Shown: piece by piece, positions 35,440 to 43,288 of the stretch
Layout: each line of letters begins with the position of its first letter
Position numbering within the stretch: the stretch's first letter is position 1
From: JAVBMU01 sp031552185
GTDB lineage: Bacteria > Actinomycetota > Actinomycetes > Actinomycetales > Cellulomonadaceae
Assembly: GCA_031552185.1 (NCBI GenBank)
Contig: JAVBMU010000024.1
Location: 1-64,000 of the forward strand
Direction of reading: 5' to 3'
Length of the DNA: 64,000 nucleotides
Notes under the pieces: generated by a model
The model's database searches: none
Told to the model about the DNA's origin: nothing
The model's input: the letters and a program-made list of their open reading frames with translations, nothing else
Translations under genes and position numbers: made by a program

Positions 35440-36106
35440 CGTCGACCATCCGGTAGCCCGCCCCGCGCACCGTGACGATCGACTCCCGGCCGAACGGCCG
35501 GTCGATCTTGTTCCGCAGGTGCCGGACGTAGACCTCGACGATGTTCGCCCCGCCCTCGAAGTCGTCGTTCCACACGTGGTCGAGGATCTGCTGCTTCGTC
35601 ACGATCGAGTCCCCCGCCCGCAGCAGGCATTCGAGCACGGCCGCCTCCCGGCTGGTGAGTTCGATGTCGACGTCGCCGCGCGCCGTCGCGCGGGTCGCCG
35701 GGTCGTAGCTGAGGTCGCCCAGGCTCAGCTGCGCCGGGCGCTCCACCGCACCGCGGCGGATCGCCGCCCGGAGCCGGGCGACCAGGACCGCAAACGAGAA
35801 GGGCTTGGTGATGTAGTCGTCCGCGCCGCAGTCCAGGCCGCGGATCTGGTCCCGGGCGCCGTCGCGGGCGGTCAGCATGACGACGGGCGTCCAGTTCCCT
35901 TCGCGGCGCAGCGTGGCGCACAGCTCCATGCCGTTCAGGCCGGGCAGCATGACGTCGAGCAGGATGACGTCATAGGGCTTCTCCCGCGCGAGCCACAACC
36001 CGTCGGTGCCGTCGGGCGCGACGTCGACGGCGAACCCCTCGGCCTGCAGCCCGGCCCGCAACCCGGCGGCCAGCCGCCGCTCGTCCTCGACCACGAGCAC
36101 GCGCAT
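35432..36106 (-). CDS. OmpR-family response regulator
   Basis: 224 residues. The receiver has the acidic pair in VVEDE, phosphoacceptor D51 (LLDVMLPG) and the switch lysine in ITKPFSF. The C-terminal winged helix ends RGAGYRMVDDG. The ATG at 36106 is preceded by GGGGAG. It is the first gene of an RR-HK-PepSY operon, bounded by hairpins at 36183-36220 and 33188-33226. Confidence 0.94.
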   Translation of the reverse strand: MRVLVVEDERRLAAGLRAGLQAEGFAVDVAPDGTDGLWLAREKPYDVILLDVMLPGLNGMELCATLRREGNWTPVVMLTARDGARDQIRGLDCGADDYITKPFSFAVLVARLRAAIRRGAVERPAQLSLGDLSYDPATRATARGDVDIELTSREAAVLECLLRAGDSIVTKQQILDHVWNDDFEGGANIVEVYVRHLRNKIDRPFGRESIVTVRGAGYRMVDDG

Positions 36107-36182
36107 GGTGACTCCCCTGTCGACCGGCATTCACTCGATGCCCAGGACGATACGGGGAAAACGGTCCGGATGCTGCGACGCC

Positions 36183-36220
36183 GGGCGGGCCGGCGACCGA
36201 TTCCGCCCGCCGGCCCGCCC
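36183..36220 (-). terminator. Hairpin terminator after the flavoprotein gene
   Basis: gggcgggccggcg and its exact complement (13-bp arms, 12-base loop) begin 19 bp past the stop of the flavoprotein gene. They separate it from the downstream response-regulator operon. Confidence 0.7.
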
Positions 36221-36239
36221 GCGACGCTTCGCGCCGGGC

Positions 36240-37898
36240 CTACACCAACGTCTTGGCCGCGTGCCGCGCCGCGACGTGGGCGTAGACCAGTCCCTGCCCG
36301 ATGGTCGCCCCCGGCCCGGGGTAGCAGCGGCCGAAGGCGTTGCCCGCTGCGTTGCCGGACGCGTACAGCCCTTCGATCACGGTCCCGTCGGCCCGCAGCG
36401 CCCGGGCGAAGTGGTCGGCCCGGACCCCGCCGCAGGTGCCGAGGTCGCCGGGCACCATCCGCACCGCGTAGAACGGGCCGGTGCGCACCGGCCCCAGGCA
36501 GGGGTTCGGCGTGACGCTCGGGTCGCCGTAGTACCGGTCGTACGCGCTGTCGCCGCGGTGGAAATCGTCGTCCCGCCCGGCCGCGGCGAGCACGTTGAAG
36601 CGGGCGACCGTGGCGGGCAGGTCCGGCAGCCCGACGGCGTCGGCCAGATCCTCGACGGTCTTGGCCTTGTGCGCGAGCCCAGCGTCGTACCAGGCCTTGG
36701 GCAGCGGCCGGCGCGGCATGACGACGGTGCCGAACATGTATCGGTTCTTGAAGGTCTGGTCGAAGATCATCCAGGCGGGCACGTGCGGGTCCTCGGGGGT
36801 GTCCTTGGACCAGATGATCTGCCCGGCGCTCATGTAGTTGACGGCCTCGTTCATGAACCGCCGCCCGCGCCCGTTCACGATGATCTGCCCCGGCAGCGAC
36901 CGCTCTGCGAGCAGCGCCCCGGGCGTGCCGTCCGGCGTCATGATCGCCGGGAACCACCACGACTCGCTCATGAACGCCAGGTCCGCGCCGATCGCCGCCG
37001 CGGCGGCGATGGCGTCCCCGGTGTTGTCGGGGTTGCCGAAGCTCCAGTCGGTGTCGATGCCCTCGGCCTGGTAGCGATGCCGCATCTCGGCGTTGCGGTC
37101 GAAGCCGCCCGCGGACAGGAGCACACCGCGGGTCGCGTGCACGACGACGTCCACGCCGCCGCGCTGCACGACGACGCCGGTGACCTGCCCACCCTCGCCG
37201 ACCACCAGTTCGCGCAGCGGTGAGTTGAGCCAGACCGGGATCTTGGCCCTGAGCACGCCGGCGTACAACCCGGCCGCCAGGGCCTGGCCGCCCGCGACGT
37301 ACTCGCGCCGCACCACCTTGCCGCCCAGGCCCAGCCCGAGCGCGCTACCCGCGACGACCACGCCCCGCGGGTTGCGCGTCATCAGGTTCATCCAACGGTA
37401 GGCGCGCGAGGTGATCGGCATCGGGAACGGCGGTTCGAGCACCGGGCCGCGCAATTCGGTGCGGTGCTCGCCGAGGGTGCGGGCATCGAATGGGCGTGGC
37501 TCCACCGCCCGGCCCTTCGCCGAGCCCCCGGGCAACTCCGGGAAGTAGTCGGCGTACTCGCGCATCCACTGGTATTTCAGCGGTGTGTTCCGCCGCAGGG
37601 ACTCCACGGCGTCCGGGCCGTGCAGCACATGTGTCAGCCAGCGCTCCTCGGGCACCTCGCCCTTGGTCGCGGCGCGCAGGTAGGTCCGGAGTCGCTCGGC
37701 GTCGTCGACCACCCCCTCCTCGCGCAGGATCGAGTTTCCCGGGATCCAGAAGCCCCCGCCGGACAACGAGGTCGATCCGCCCACGACGGCGGACTTCTCC
37801 ACGACCAGGACGGACAGCCCCTCCTCGGCCGCGGTGAGCGCGCCGAGCAGTCCGGTCCCGGAGCCCACGACTATGAGGTCGTACCTGAGTTCATCCAC
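36240..37898 (-). CDS. FAD-dependent dehydrogenase, 3-ketosteroid-delta1-dehydrogenase-like
   Basis: 552 residues. The N-terminal FAD fold has GSGTGLLGA (12-20) and the ribose-binding glutamate in VVEKS. Features shared with KstD-type enzymes are YADYFPELPGG, PNPCLGPV, PFYAVRMVPGDLGTCGG and the FAD-binding tail GLYASGNAAG followed by YPGPGATIG. The tyrosines expected in the active site are present, so a steroid or related enone substrate is plausible, but no other steroid gene is nearby. The GTG at 37898 is preceded by AAAGGGG. Predicted operators lie in the 350-bp upstream region. Confidence 0.85.
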   Translation of the reverse strand: MDELRYDLIVVGSGTGLLGALTAAEEGLSVLVVEKSAVVGGSTSLSGGGFWIPGNSILREEGVVDDAERLRTYLRAATKGEVPEERWLTHVLHGPDAVESLRRNTPLKYQWMREYADYFPELPGGSAKGRAVEPRPFDARTLGEHRTELRGPVLEPPFPMPITSRAYRWMNLMTRNPRGVVVAGSALGLGLGGKVVRREYVAGGQALAAGLYAGVLRAKIPVWLNSPLRELVVGEGGQVTGVVVQRGGVDVVVHATRGVLLSAGGFDRNAEMRHRYQAEGIDTDWSFGNPDNTGDAIAAAAAIGADLAFMSESWWFPAIMTPDGTPGALLAERSLPGQIIVNGRGRRFMNEAVNYMSAGQIIWSKDTPEDPHVPAWMIFDQTFKNRYMFGTVVMPRRPLPKAWYDAGLAHKAKTVEDLADAVGLPDLPATVARFNVLAAAGRDDDFHRGDSAYDRYYGDPSVTPNPCLGPVRTGPFYAVRMVPGDLGTCGGVRADHFARALRADGTVIEGLYASGNAAGNAFGRCYPGPGATIGQGLVYAHVAARHAAKTLV

Positions 37899-38250
37899 GC
37901 CGACGCACCCCTTTCGCCATGCCGTGGCGCCGCGCGTGCCGCACCGCGCCCTTTCAGCCGTTCTACCACGGATGGGGTCGTTGCGGAGCCCCACGCGCAC
38001 ATGTGTGCACGAGGTCGTGACCTGTGCATGGCTGAGGGCGACGTTTAGTCTCTACCTCGTTCGCGATACCTCGATCTCGCGCGCACTACCTCCGCCTCTC
38101 GCACGGCGGCCACCGTCATCCGCGCCCCCCGACAGCACCCTCGCCGGCCGCCCGGAATCCACCCCCGCAGCCTCACCGCCCACGACCACGACCCACCCGA
38201 ACCACCCACCCGGGCCACCTACCCGCGCGACCTCTTGCTCGGTTGCGGCC
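37899..38250. other. Long regulatory region upstream of the flavoprotein gene
   Basis: No gene is supported. It holds a nested palindrome (38006-38028) and three copies of TACCTC (38053, 38067, 38087; read GAGGTA on the transcribed strand). The part nearest nusB is C-rich with CCACC/CCACG strings and shows no structure. Confidence 0.6.
38006..38028. promoter_or_regulatory. Palindromic operator candidate
   Basis: tgcac-g-aggtc-gt-gacct-gtgca forms a 10-bp inverted repeat with a single bulged base, about 110 bp upstream of the flavoprotein start. The size suits a dimeric TetR- or GntR-type repressor. No regulator gene is adjacent. Confidence 0.55.
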
Positions 38251-38676
38251 TCAGGCGAGGATCGTCGGCTTCATCTCGCCGATCCGGGCGAGGAGGCCGT
38301 TGACGAACGCGGGCGATTCGTCCGTGGACAGCGCCGAGGCCTGCCCGACTGCCTCGTCGATGGCCACGACGTCCGGCACGTCGTCGTTGAACAACAATTC
38401 CCAGGTGCCGATCCGCAGCAGGGCGCGGTCGACCGCGGGCATCCGGTCCAGCGTCCAGCCGTGGGAGTACGTCTGCAGGACCTCGTCGATGTGCTCGGCG
38501 TGCGCCAGCACGCCCGTCACGATCTCGACCGAATACTGGGGTAGCGCGCCGGCGTCGGCGCTCGGCGCGGCGACTCGCTCGGCGAGCAGCTCGACCGCGT
38601 CAACGCCGCGCTGTTCGGCCTCGAAAAGCAGGTCCAGCGCGCGCTTGCGCGCCTCGGACCGCGGGGTCCCGGACAC
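38251..38676 (-). CDS. nusB: Transcription antitermination factor NusB
   Basis: 141 residues, all-helical. It acts with NusE in rRNA transcription antitermination. The family segments RKRALDLLFEAEQRG and DVPDVVAIDEAVGQASALSTDESPAFVNGLL are clear. The GTG start is one base after the efp stop, so the two are co-transcribed and coupled. Confidence 0.95.
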   Translation of the reverse strand: MSGTPRSEARKRALDLLFEAEQRGVDAVELLAERVAAPSADAGALPQYSVEIVTGVLAHAEHIDEVLQTYSHGWTLDRMPAVDRALLRIGTWELLFNDDVPDVVAIDEAVGQASALSTDESPAFVNGLLARIGEMKPTILA

Positions 38677-38677
38677 G

Positions 38678-39241
38678 TCAGTCGTTCACCCGGCCGAGGT
38701 ACGAGCCGTCGCGGGTGTCGACCTTGACCTTGGTGCCCTGCTCCAGGAAGAGCGGAACCTGGATCTGCGCGCCGGTCTCCAGCGTGGCGGGCTTGGTGCC
38801 GCCCGTCGACCGGTCGCCCTGCAAGCCCGGCTCGGTGAAGGTGATCTCCAGCGTGACGGCGGCCGGCAGCTCGATGTACAGCGGGTTGCCGTCGTTGGAC
38901 GCGACCAGCACGGAGATGCCCTCGAGCATGTAGTCCTTGGCGTCGCCGACGACGGCGGCCGAGACCGTGAGCTGGTCGTAGGAGGACATGTCCATGAAGA
39001 CGTAGTCCTCGCCGTCCTGGTACAGGTACTGCATGTCCCGCCGGTCGACGTTGGCGGTCTCGATCTTGATCCCCGCGTTGAACGTCCGGTCGACGGTCTT
39101 GCCCGTGAGGACGTTCTTGATCTTTGTGCGCACGAACGCGCCACCCTTGCCGGGCTTGACGTGCTGGAACTCGACGACCGTCCACAATTGGCCGTCGATG
39201 CGAAGCACGGTGCCGTTTTTGATGTCGTTGGTGGTTGCCAC
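38678..39241 (-). CDS. efp: Translation elongation factor P
   Basis: 187 residues, three beta-barrel domains. It relieves ribosome stalling at polyproline. The tip loop is KPGKGGAFVR. No EpmA or YmfI-type modification enzyme is seen in the window. The GTG start is preceded by AGGAAG. The leader upstream carries a 12-bp tandem repeat. Confidence 0.96.
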   Translation of the reverse strand: MATTNDIKNGTVLRIDGQLWTVVEFQHVKPGKGGAFVRTKIKNVLTGKTVDRTFNAGIKIETANVDRRDMQYLYQDGEDYVFMDMSSYDQLTVSAAVVGDAKDYMLEGISVLVASNDGNPLYIELPAAVTLEITFTEPGLQGDRSTGGTKPATLETGAQIQVPLFLEQGTKVKVDTRDGSYLGRVND

Positions 39242-39280
39242 GTTCGTCTTCCTGTTCGAGTGGAGGTCCTGGGCGTCGGC

Positions 39281-39316
39281 TTCGGGCAGTACTTCGGGCA
39301 GTACTTCGGGCAGTAC
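39281..39316. repeat. Three perfect 12-bp tandem repeats in the efp leader
   Basis: ttcgggcagtac is repeated three times exactly, 40-75 bp upstream of the efp start. In the RNA it reads GUACUGCCCGAA in series. No overlapping gene explains it. Confidence 0.85.
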
Positions 39317-39423
39317 GGCACGGTGCGGTGCGGCCGGGCGGCACGGACCTGCGAAAAGCCCCTACGAAAAGCCCAATACATGGTAGCGGAGGAGCGCAGC
39401 CGCGCCCGGACGGCGGTCCGGAC

Positions 39424-39819
39424 TCAGCCGGAGGCGAGCAGGGCGGCGCCCCCGGCGGCGACCGCCGTCGCCCAGATCATCGACGCGAAGGTGCCGATCA
39501 CGAATCGTTCGGCCGCGCCGGGCTGCTGCCGCAACTCCGGGTACCGCCCCAGCCCCTTGATCGCAATCAGGTAGGCGATGCCCTGCGGCTGCCCGGCGAG
39601 CACCGCCACGGCGACGCCCAGCCGTTCGAGGTAACCGATCCACGGCCCGCCGCGCAGCACCACCGGCGGGGCCGCGAGGTTCGCACCGTCCTCGGCCGTC
39701 GCCGCCTCGAGTCGGTCCCGATTCGTCGCCAACCGCAGCACGATCCGCACGAGCGAGCCCCCCACCGGCACGGCGAGGACGAGCACGCCGACCCAGACGA
39801 TCCAGTCCGTAGCGGTCAT
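39424..39819 (-). CDS. Small membrane protein paired with the SatD-like regulator
   Basis: 131 residues. N-terminal membrane helix (about 6-30), a central amphipathic or weakly hydrophobic segment (YLERLGVAVAVLAGQP), and a C-terminal helix (about 107-129). No family recognised with certainty. The ATG overlaps the SatD-like stop codon as ATGA, so the two are made together, as SatD-type genes are often followed by a small membrane protein. An effector at the membrane under control of the SatD partner is inference. Confidence 0.75.
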   Translation of the reverse strand: MTATDWIVWVGVLVLAVPVGGSLVRIVLRLATNRDRLEAATAEDGANLAAPPVVLRGGPWIGYLERLGVAVAVLAGQPQGIAYLIAIKGLGRYPELRQQPGAAERFVIGTFASMIWATAVAAGGAALLASG

Positions 39820-40472
39820 CGATCCACCTCCCTGTTCGTCGACCCGGCCGCGCCGGGCGGGGGCCGACCGTCGCGATCGGCGTCCGCGAGCAACCGGATC
39901 GCCACGGGTCGCACCCGGGCTTCCTCCGACCAGAGCGCGGCTCGCAGCCGCTGGCTGACCGCTTGCTCGCTGATCCCGAGTTCCTGCGCCACATCCTTCT
40001 GCCTGCCACCCACACGGTCGAGCGCGTCGACCGCGGCCCAGCCGCGGTCGGTGCGGCGGGCGATCACCGCGCCGAGCAGACTGAGCAGCGCCTCGACCTC
40101 CCCGCTGCGGTCCGGGTCCGCGCCGACGACGGCGATCGGCACCGCCCGGGTGCGGTTCTTGGCCCGCTCCACGGCCTCGCGCGCGAACACAAATGCCGCG
40201 CCGGACGCCTCCCGGGACGTCGGCGGCAGGGGCCGGTCGACGTCGCCGATGCCCAGGCCCACGCTCCAACCGCCCCGCCGCAGCAGGCCGAGGACCACCT
40301 CGACGACCGTCCCCGCGTCGTCGAACACGCCCTGGACCTCGTCCCCCACCGTGCGATCGAACGGAATGACGACGCCGGTTCCCTCTAGCCCCGGGGCGAT
40401 GTCGGCCAGCAGCCCGGGCACCAGGTCGGCGCCCCGCCGGCTGTTCTGCTGGTCGACCGTCAGGACGAACAT
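39816..40472 (-). CDS. SatD-family regulator with C-terminal helix-turn-helix
   Basis: 218 residues. The N-terminal part (VLTVDQQNSRRGADLVPGLL, FDRTVGDEVQGVF) resembles the SatD family, described around stress-linked operons. The C-terminal HTH is VGGRQKDVAQELGISEQAVSQRL (around 155-177). Probably a cytoplasmic DNA-binding regulator. Its promoter carries a palindrome over the -10 and an array of ATCAAGC half-sites, which suggests autoregulation. The ATG is six bases after TAGCCT. Confidence 0.72.
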   Translation of the reverse strand: MFVLTVDQQNSRRGADLVPGLLADIAPGLEGTGVVIPFDRTVGDEVQGVFDDAGTVVEVVLGLLRRGGWSVGLGIGDVDRPLPPTSREASGAAFVFAREAVERAKNRTRAVPIAVVGADPDRSGEVEALLSLLGAVIARRTDRGWAAVDALDRVGGRQKDVAQELGISEQAVSQRLRAALWSEEARVRPVAIRLLADADRDGRPPPGAAGSTNREVDR

Positions 40473-40478
40473 GAAACA

Positions 40479-40537
40479 AGGCTACAGCCTGTAGATGCTG
40501 CTATCAAGCCAGAGAGCTTGATCCATCCGAATCAAGC
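40479..40537 (-). promoter_or_regulatory. SatD-like operon promoter and operator array
   Basis: The -10 TAGCCT (40479-40484) ends six bases before the ATG. A 13-bp perfect palindrome, ctacag-c-ctgtag (40482-40494), overlaps it. Further upstream are atcaagc (40503-40509), gcttgat (40516-40522) and atcaagc (40531-40537), three half-sites in alternating orientation with 6- and 8-base gaps. The last overlaps the aroQ stop. The stretch is clearly more AT-rich than its surroundings. Confidence 0.65.
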
Positions 40538-40984
40538 CTGGGTCGCCCGCCGGCCGGCGACGGCGATCAGCCCGAGCCGGTAGGACTCCATCCCGAACCC
40601 GGCGATGGTGCCGGTCGCCACCGGCCCGATCACCGACGTGTGCCGGAACTCCTCGCGGGCCAGGGGGTTCGAGATGTGCACCTCGACCAGAACCAGCCCG
40701 GCGTCCGTCACCTGCGCCGCGGCGTCGCGCAGCGCGTAGGAGTAGTGCGTGAAGGCCGCGGGATTCAGCACCACGTGCGCGCCGTCGTCGACCGCCTCGT
40801 GCAGCCAGCCGACCAACTCCGCCTCGTCGTCGGTCTGCCGGACGACGACCTCCAGGCCGAGTTCGCCGCCCCACCTACCCGCCGCGGCCACGAGCGCCGG
40901 GTACGACGTCGACCCGTAGATTTCCGGTTCGCGCACGCCGAGCCGGCCGAGGTTGGGTCCATTGAGCAGCAGCACGCGCGTCAT
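40532..40984 (-). CDS. aroQ: 3-dehydroquinate dehydratase, type II
   Basis: 150 residues, the dodecameric type. It makes 3-dehydroshikimate. The catalytic Y23 in EIYGS, NPAAFTHYSYALRDA, the histidine in EVHISN and the lid arginine region are present. The usual RQSNHEGEL is replaced by RQTDDEAEL, a noticeable variation. The ATG at 40984 lies eight bases after TAGGCT (40993-40998). Divergent from the MFS gene. Confidence 0.94.
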   Translation of the reverse strand: MTRVLLLNGPNLGRLGVREPEIYGSTSYPALVAAAGRWGGELGLEVVVRQTDDEAELVGWLHEAVDDGAHVVLNPAAFTHYSYALRDAAAQVTDAGLVLVEVHISNPLAREEFRHTSVIGPVATGTIAGFGMESYRLGLIAVAGRRATQA

Positions 40985-40992
40985 GGCGATCG

Positions 40993-41041
40993 AGCCTACC
41001 GGCCCACCATCGCCCCTGGTGCCGCGAACTGCACCTAGCAT
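40993..41041. promoter_or_regulatory. Divergent promoters of aroQ and the MFS gene
   Basis: On the minus strand TAGGCT (40993-40998) precedes aroQ by eight bases. On the plus strand TAGCAT (41036-41041) precedes the MFS GTG by six bases, with no ribosome-binding site, fitting a leaderless transcript. Confidence 0.45.
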
Positions 41042-41047
41042 TGCGGC

Positions 41048-42445
41048 GTGACTGCAAACGCCCCCGCCGGCGCCGCGCCCCGCCGCCGGGCCCAGGTCCT
41101 GTCCTGGTCGCTGTGGGACTGGGGCGGGGCGGCGTTCAACGCGGTCGTCACCACCTTCGTCTTCACCCGGTGGATCACCAGCGACGCCTTCGTCGAGGCG
41201 GGCCAGGACACCGACGCGGTGATTGCCGACCACACCGCCTGGGTGGGCTGGGGCCTGACGGCGGCCGGCGTCCTGATCGCCGTCCTCGCGCCGGCGCTCG
41301 GTGCCCTCGCGGACGCCTCCGGCCGGCGCAAGGGCTGGCTGGGCGCCAACACCGCGGCCTGCGTCGCGGCGATGGTCGCGATGTTCTTCGTCCAGCCGCG
41401 ACCGGGTTCGATGTCGGACGCGGTGATCCTCGGCGTCGTGCTGTTGAGCTTGGGCAACGTGTTCTTCGAATTGGCGAGCGTCGCCTACAACGCGATGCTG
41501 CTGGACATCTCCACCCCGACCACCATCGGTCGGATCTCCGGCCTGGGCTGGGGCGCGGGCTACGTCGGCGGCATCGTGCTGTTGCTGACGCTGTTCGTCG
41601 GCTTCATCGACCCGGAGGTCGGCTGGTTCGGGGTGACCGCGGTGGACGGGATGAACATCCGGGTGTCGGTGCTCCTGTCCGCGGTGTGGTTCGCCGTCTT
41701 CGCGATTCCGGTGCTGACCGCCGTCGCCGAGCGGCCCCGACCGGCGCGGCCGGCGCGGATCGCCGGCGCGTACCGCACGCTCGCGCGCGACGTCGCCGCG
41801 CTCTGGCGCACCCGCCGGCCGGTCCTGTGGTACCTCGTCGCGAGCGCGGTGTACCGCGACGGGCTGGCGGGCGTGTTCACCTTCGGCGCGGTGATCGCCT
41901 CCGGCACGTTCGACTTCTCGGCGAGCGAAGTCATGATGTTCGCCGTCGCCGCCAACGTGATCGCGGGTGCGTGCACCATGGCGGCCGGTTGGCTCGACGA
42001 CCGGATCGGCCCGCGCCGGGTGGTGATCGGCTCGCTGATCGGTCTGGTCGTCAGCGGCGGGGCGGTCTTCGCCCTGCACGACGCCGGCAAGACGGCCTTC
42101 TGGGGCTTCGGCCTGGCCTTGACGATGTTCGTCGGCCCGGCCCAGGCGGCGAGTCGCGCGCTGCTCGTGCGGCTCAGCGATGCGGATGCCCAGACCGAGG
42201 CGTTCGGCCTGTACGCGACGACGGGGCGGGCCGCGTCCTTCCTCGCGCCGCTCGCCTTCGCGACGCTCGTGACGGTGGCCGGGGCCCAGTACTGGGGCAT
42301 CCTCGGCATTGTGTTCGTGCTCGCTCTGGGCCTGGGCCTGCTGCTGCTCGTCCGGTTCCCGACGGGGCGCGGGGTCGACGGCCGGCGCGACGTCGCAACG
42401 GCAGCGGGCGCCGACGTCGGCGCGGTCGCCGGGGCGGCGGCGTAG
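41048..42445 (+). CDS. MFS transporter, UMF1/Atg22-like
   Basis: 465 residues with about twelve membrane helices. The opening WSLWDWGGAAFNAVVTTFVF and the loop GALADASGRRKGWLG match the UMF1 group of the major facilitator superfamily. The second half has DDRIGPRRVVIGSL. Substrate unknown. It is on the opposite strand from the aro genes and is followed two bases after its stop by a phosphodiesterase gene, so the two form an inserted operon. Confidence 0.9.
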   Translation: MTANAPAGAAPRRRAQVLSWSLWDWGGAAFNAVVTTFVFTRWITSDAFVEAGQDTDAVIADHTAWVGWGLTAAGVLIAVLAPALGALADASGRRKGWLGANTAACVAAMVAMFFVQPRPGSMSDAVILGVVLLSLGNVFFELASVAYNAMLLDISTPTTIGRISGLGWGAGYVGGIVLLLTLFVGFIDPEVGWFGVTAVDGMNIRVSVLLSAVWFAVFAIPVLTAVAERPRPARPARIAGAYRTLARDVAALWRTRRPVLWYLVASAVYRDGLAGVFTFGAVIASGTFDFSASEVMMFAVAANVIAGACTMAAGWLDDRIGPRRVVIGSLIGLVVSGGAVFALHDAGKTAFWGFGLALTMFVGPAQAASRALLVRLSDADAQTEAFGLYATTGRAASFLAPLAFATLVTVAGAQYWGILGIVFVLALGLGLLLLVRFPTGRGVDGRRDVATAAGADVGAVAGAAA

Positions 42446-42447
42446 CC

Positions 42448-43260
42448 GTGGCCGGGTCAGTCGGCGGGTTCCTCGCGGCGCCCTTCGCTGCGATGGCGCA
42501 TCGCGGCTTCTCGCCGGAGGGGTTCGAGAACTCCGCGGCCGCGTTCGACGCGGCCCACCGGCTCGGTTACCACTACGTCGAGACGGACGCCCACGCGACG
42601 GCCGACGGCGTCGCGGTGGCGTTGCACGACGCGAGCCTCGACCGGACCACGACCGCACGCGGCGCCGTCGGCGACCTGCCCTGGCAACGGGTCCGGGCGG
42701 CCCTGATCGGCGGCCGGGAGCCGGTGCCGGCGCTGGAGGACCTGTTGGGCGCGTGGCCCGACCTGCGCTGGAACATCGACGTCAAGGATCTCCGCGCGGC
42801 CGGTCCCGTCGCGGCCGCGATCGAGCGGACCGGCGCCCACGACCGGGTCTGCATCGCCTCGTTCGCGGCCGCCCGCCGGCGGGCCACGCTTGCCCGCCTG
42901 ACCCGACCCGTGGTTTCCTCCGCCGCGCCCGCGGCCGTGGCGGCGGTCGTCGCGGCAACCGCCGGCCGGGCGGGCGCCGCGGATCCCTCGATCCGTCCCG
43001 ACTCGCCGGCGGTGCGGGCAGTACGCCGAGCGCTGCGCGAGGTGGACTGCCTGCAAATCCCCGAACGCTACGGCGTCGTGCCGGTCATCACGCGCCGCTT
43101 CGTCGCGGCCGTCCACGCCGCGGGCCGCAAGGTGCACGTGTGGACGATCAACGATGCCGGCGCCATGCGGCGGCTGATCGACGCGGGTGTGGACGGCATC
43201 GTCACCGACCGCGCGGACGTGCTGCGCGACGTCCTGCGGGAGCGCGGACGCTGGGACTGA
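42448..43260 (+). CDS. Glycerophosphodiester phosphodiesterase
   Basis: 270 residues, TIM-barrel GDPD. The catalytic residues are visible: H18-R19 in AHRG, the glutamate in FEN, E45/D47 in ETDAHATADG and H60. The late barrel motifs VHVWTIND and GVDGIVTDRAD are typical. It hydrolyses glycerophosphodiesters to glycerol-3-phosphate and alcohol. The GTG start two bases after the MFS stop suggests a functional link, for example handling an imported diester or headgroup, which is inference. No signal peptide. Confidence 0.92.
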   Translation: MAGSVGGFLAAPFAAMAHRGFSPEGFENSAAAFDAAHRLGYHYVETDAHATADGVAVALHDASLDRTTTARGAVGDLPWQRVRAALIGGREPVPALEDLLGAWPDLRWNIDVKDLRAAGPVAAAIERTGAHDRVCIASFAAARRRATLARLTRPVVSSAAPAAVAAVVAATAGRAGAADPSIRPDSPAVRAVRRALREVDCLQIPERYGVVPVITRRFVAAVHAAGRKVHVWTINDAGAMRRLIDAGVDGIVTDRADVLRDVLRERGRWD

Positions 43261-43262
43261 GC

Positions 43263-43286
43263 CGCGAGGGCTGCATCGACCTCGCG
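43263..43286. terminator. Bidirectional hairpin between GDPD and aroB
   Basis: cgcgagg and cctcgcg (7-bp perfect arms, 10-base loop) fill the 28-bp gap between two convergent genes, so it can terminate both transcripts. Confidence 0.6.
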
Positions 43287-43288
43287 CG

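Noticed and set aside
36240..37898. Assignment to a steroid-degradation cluster
   Set aside because: No other steroid genes and no KstR-like operator are visible. Only family-level similarity supports a steroid substrate.
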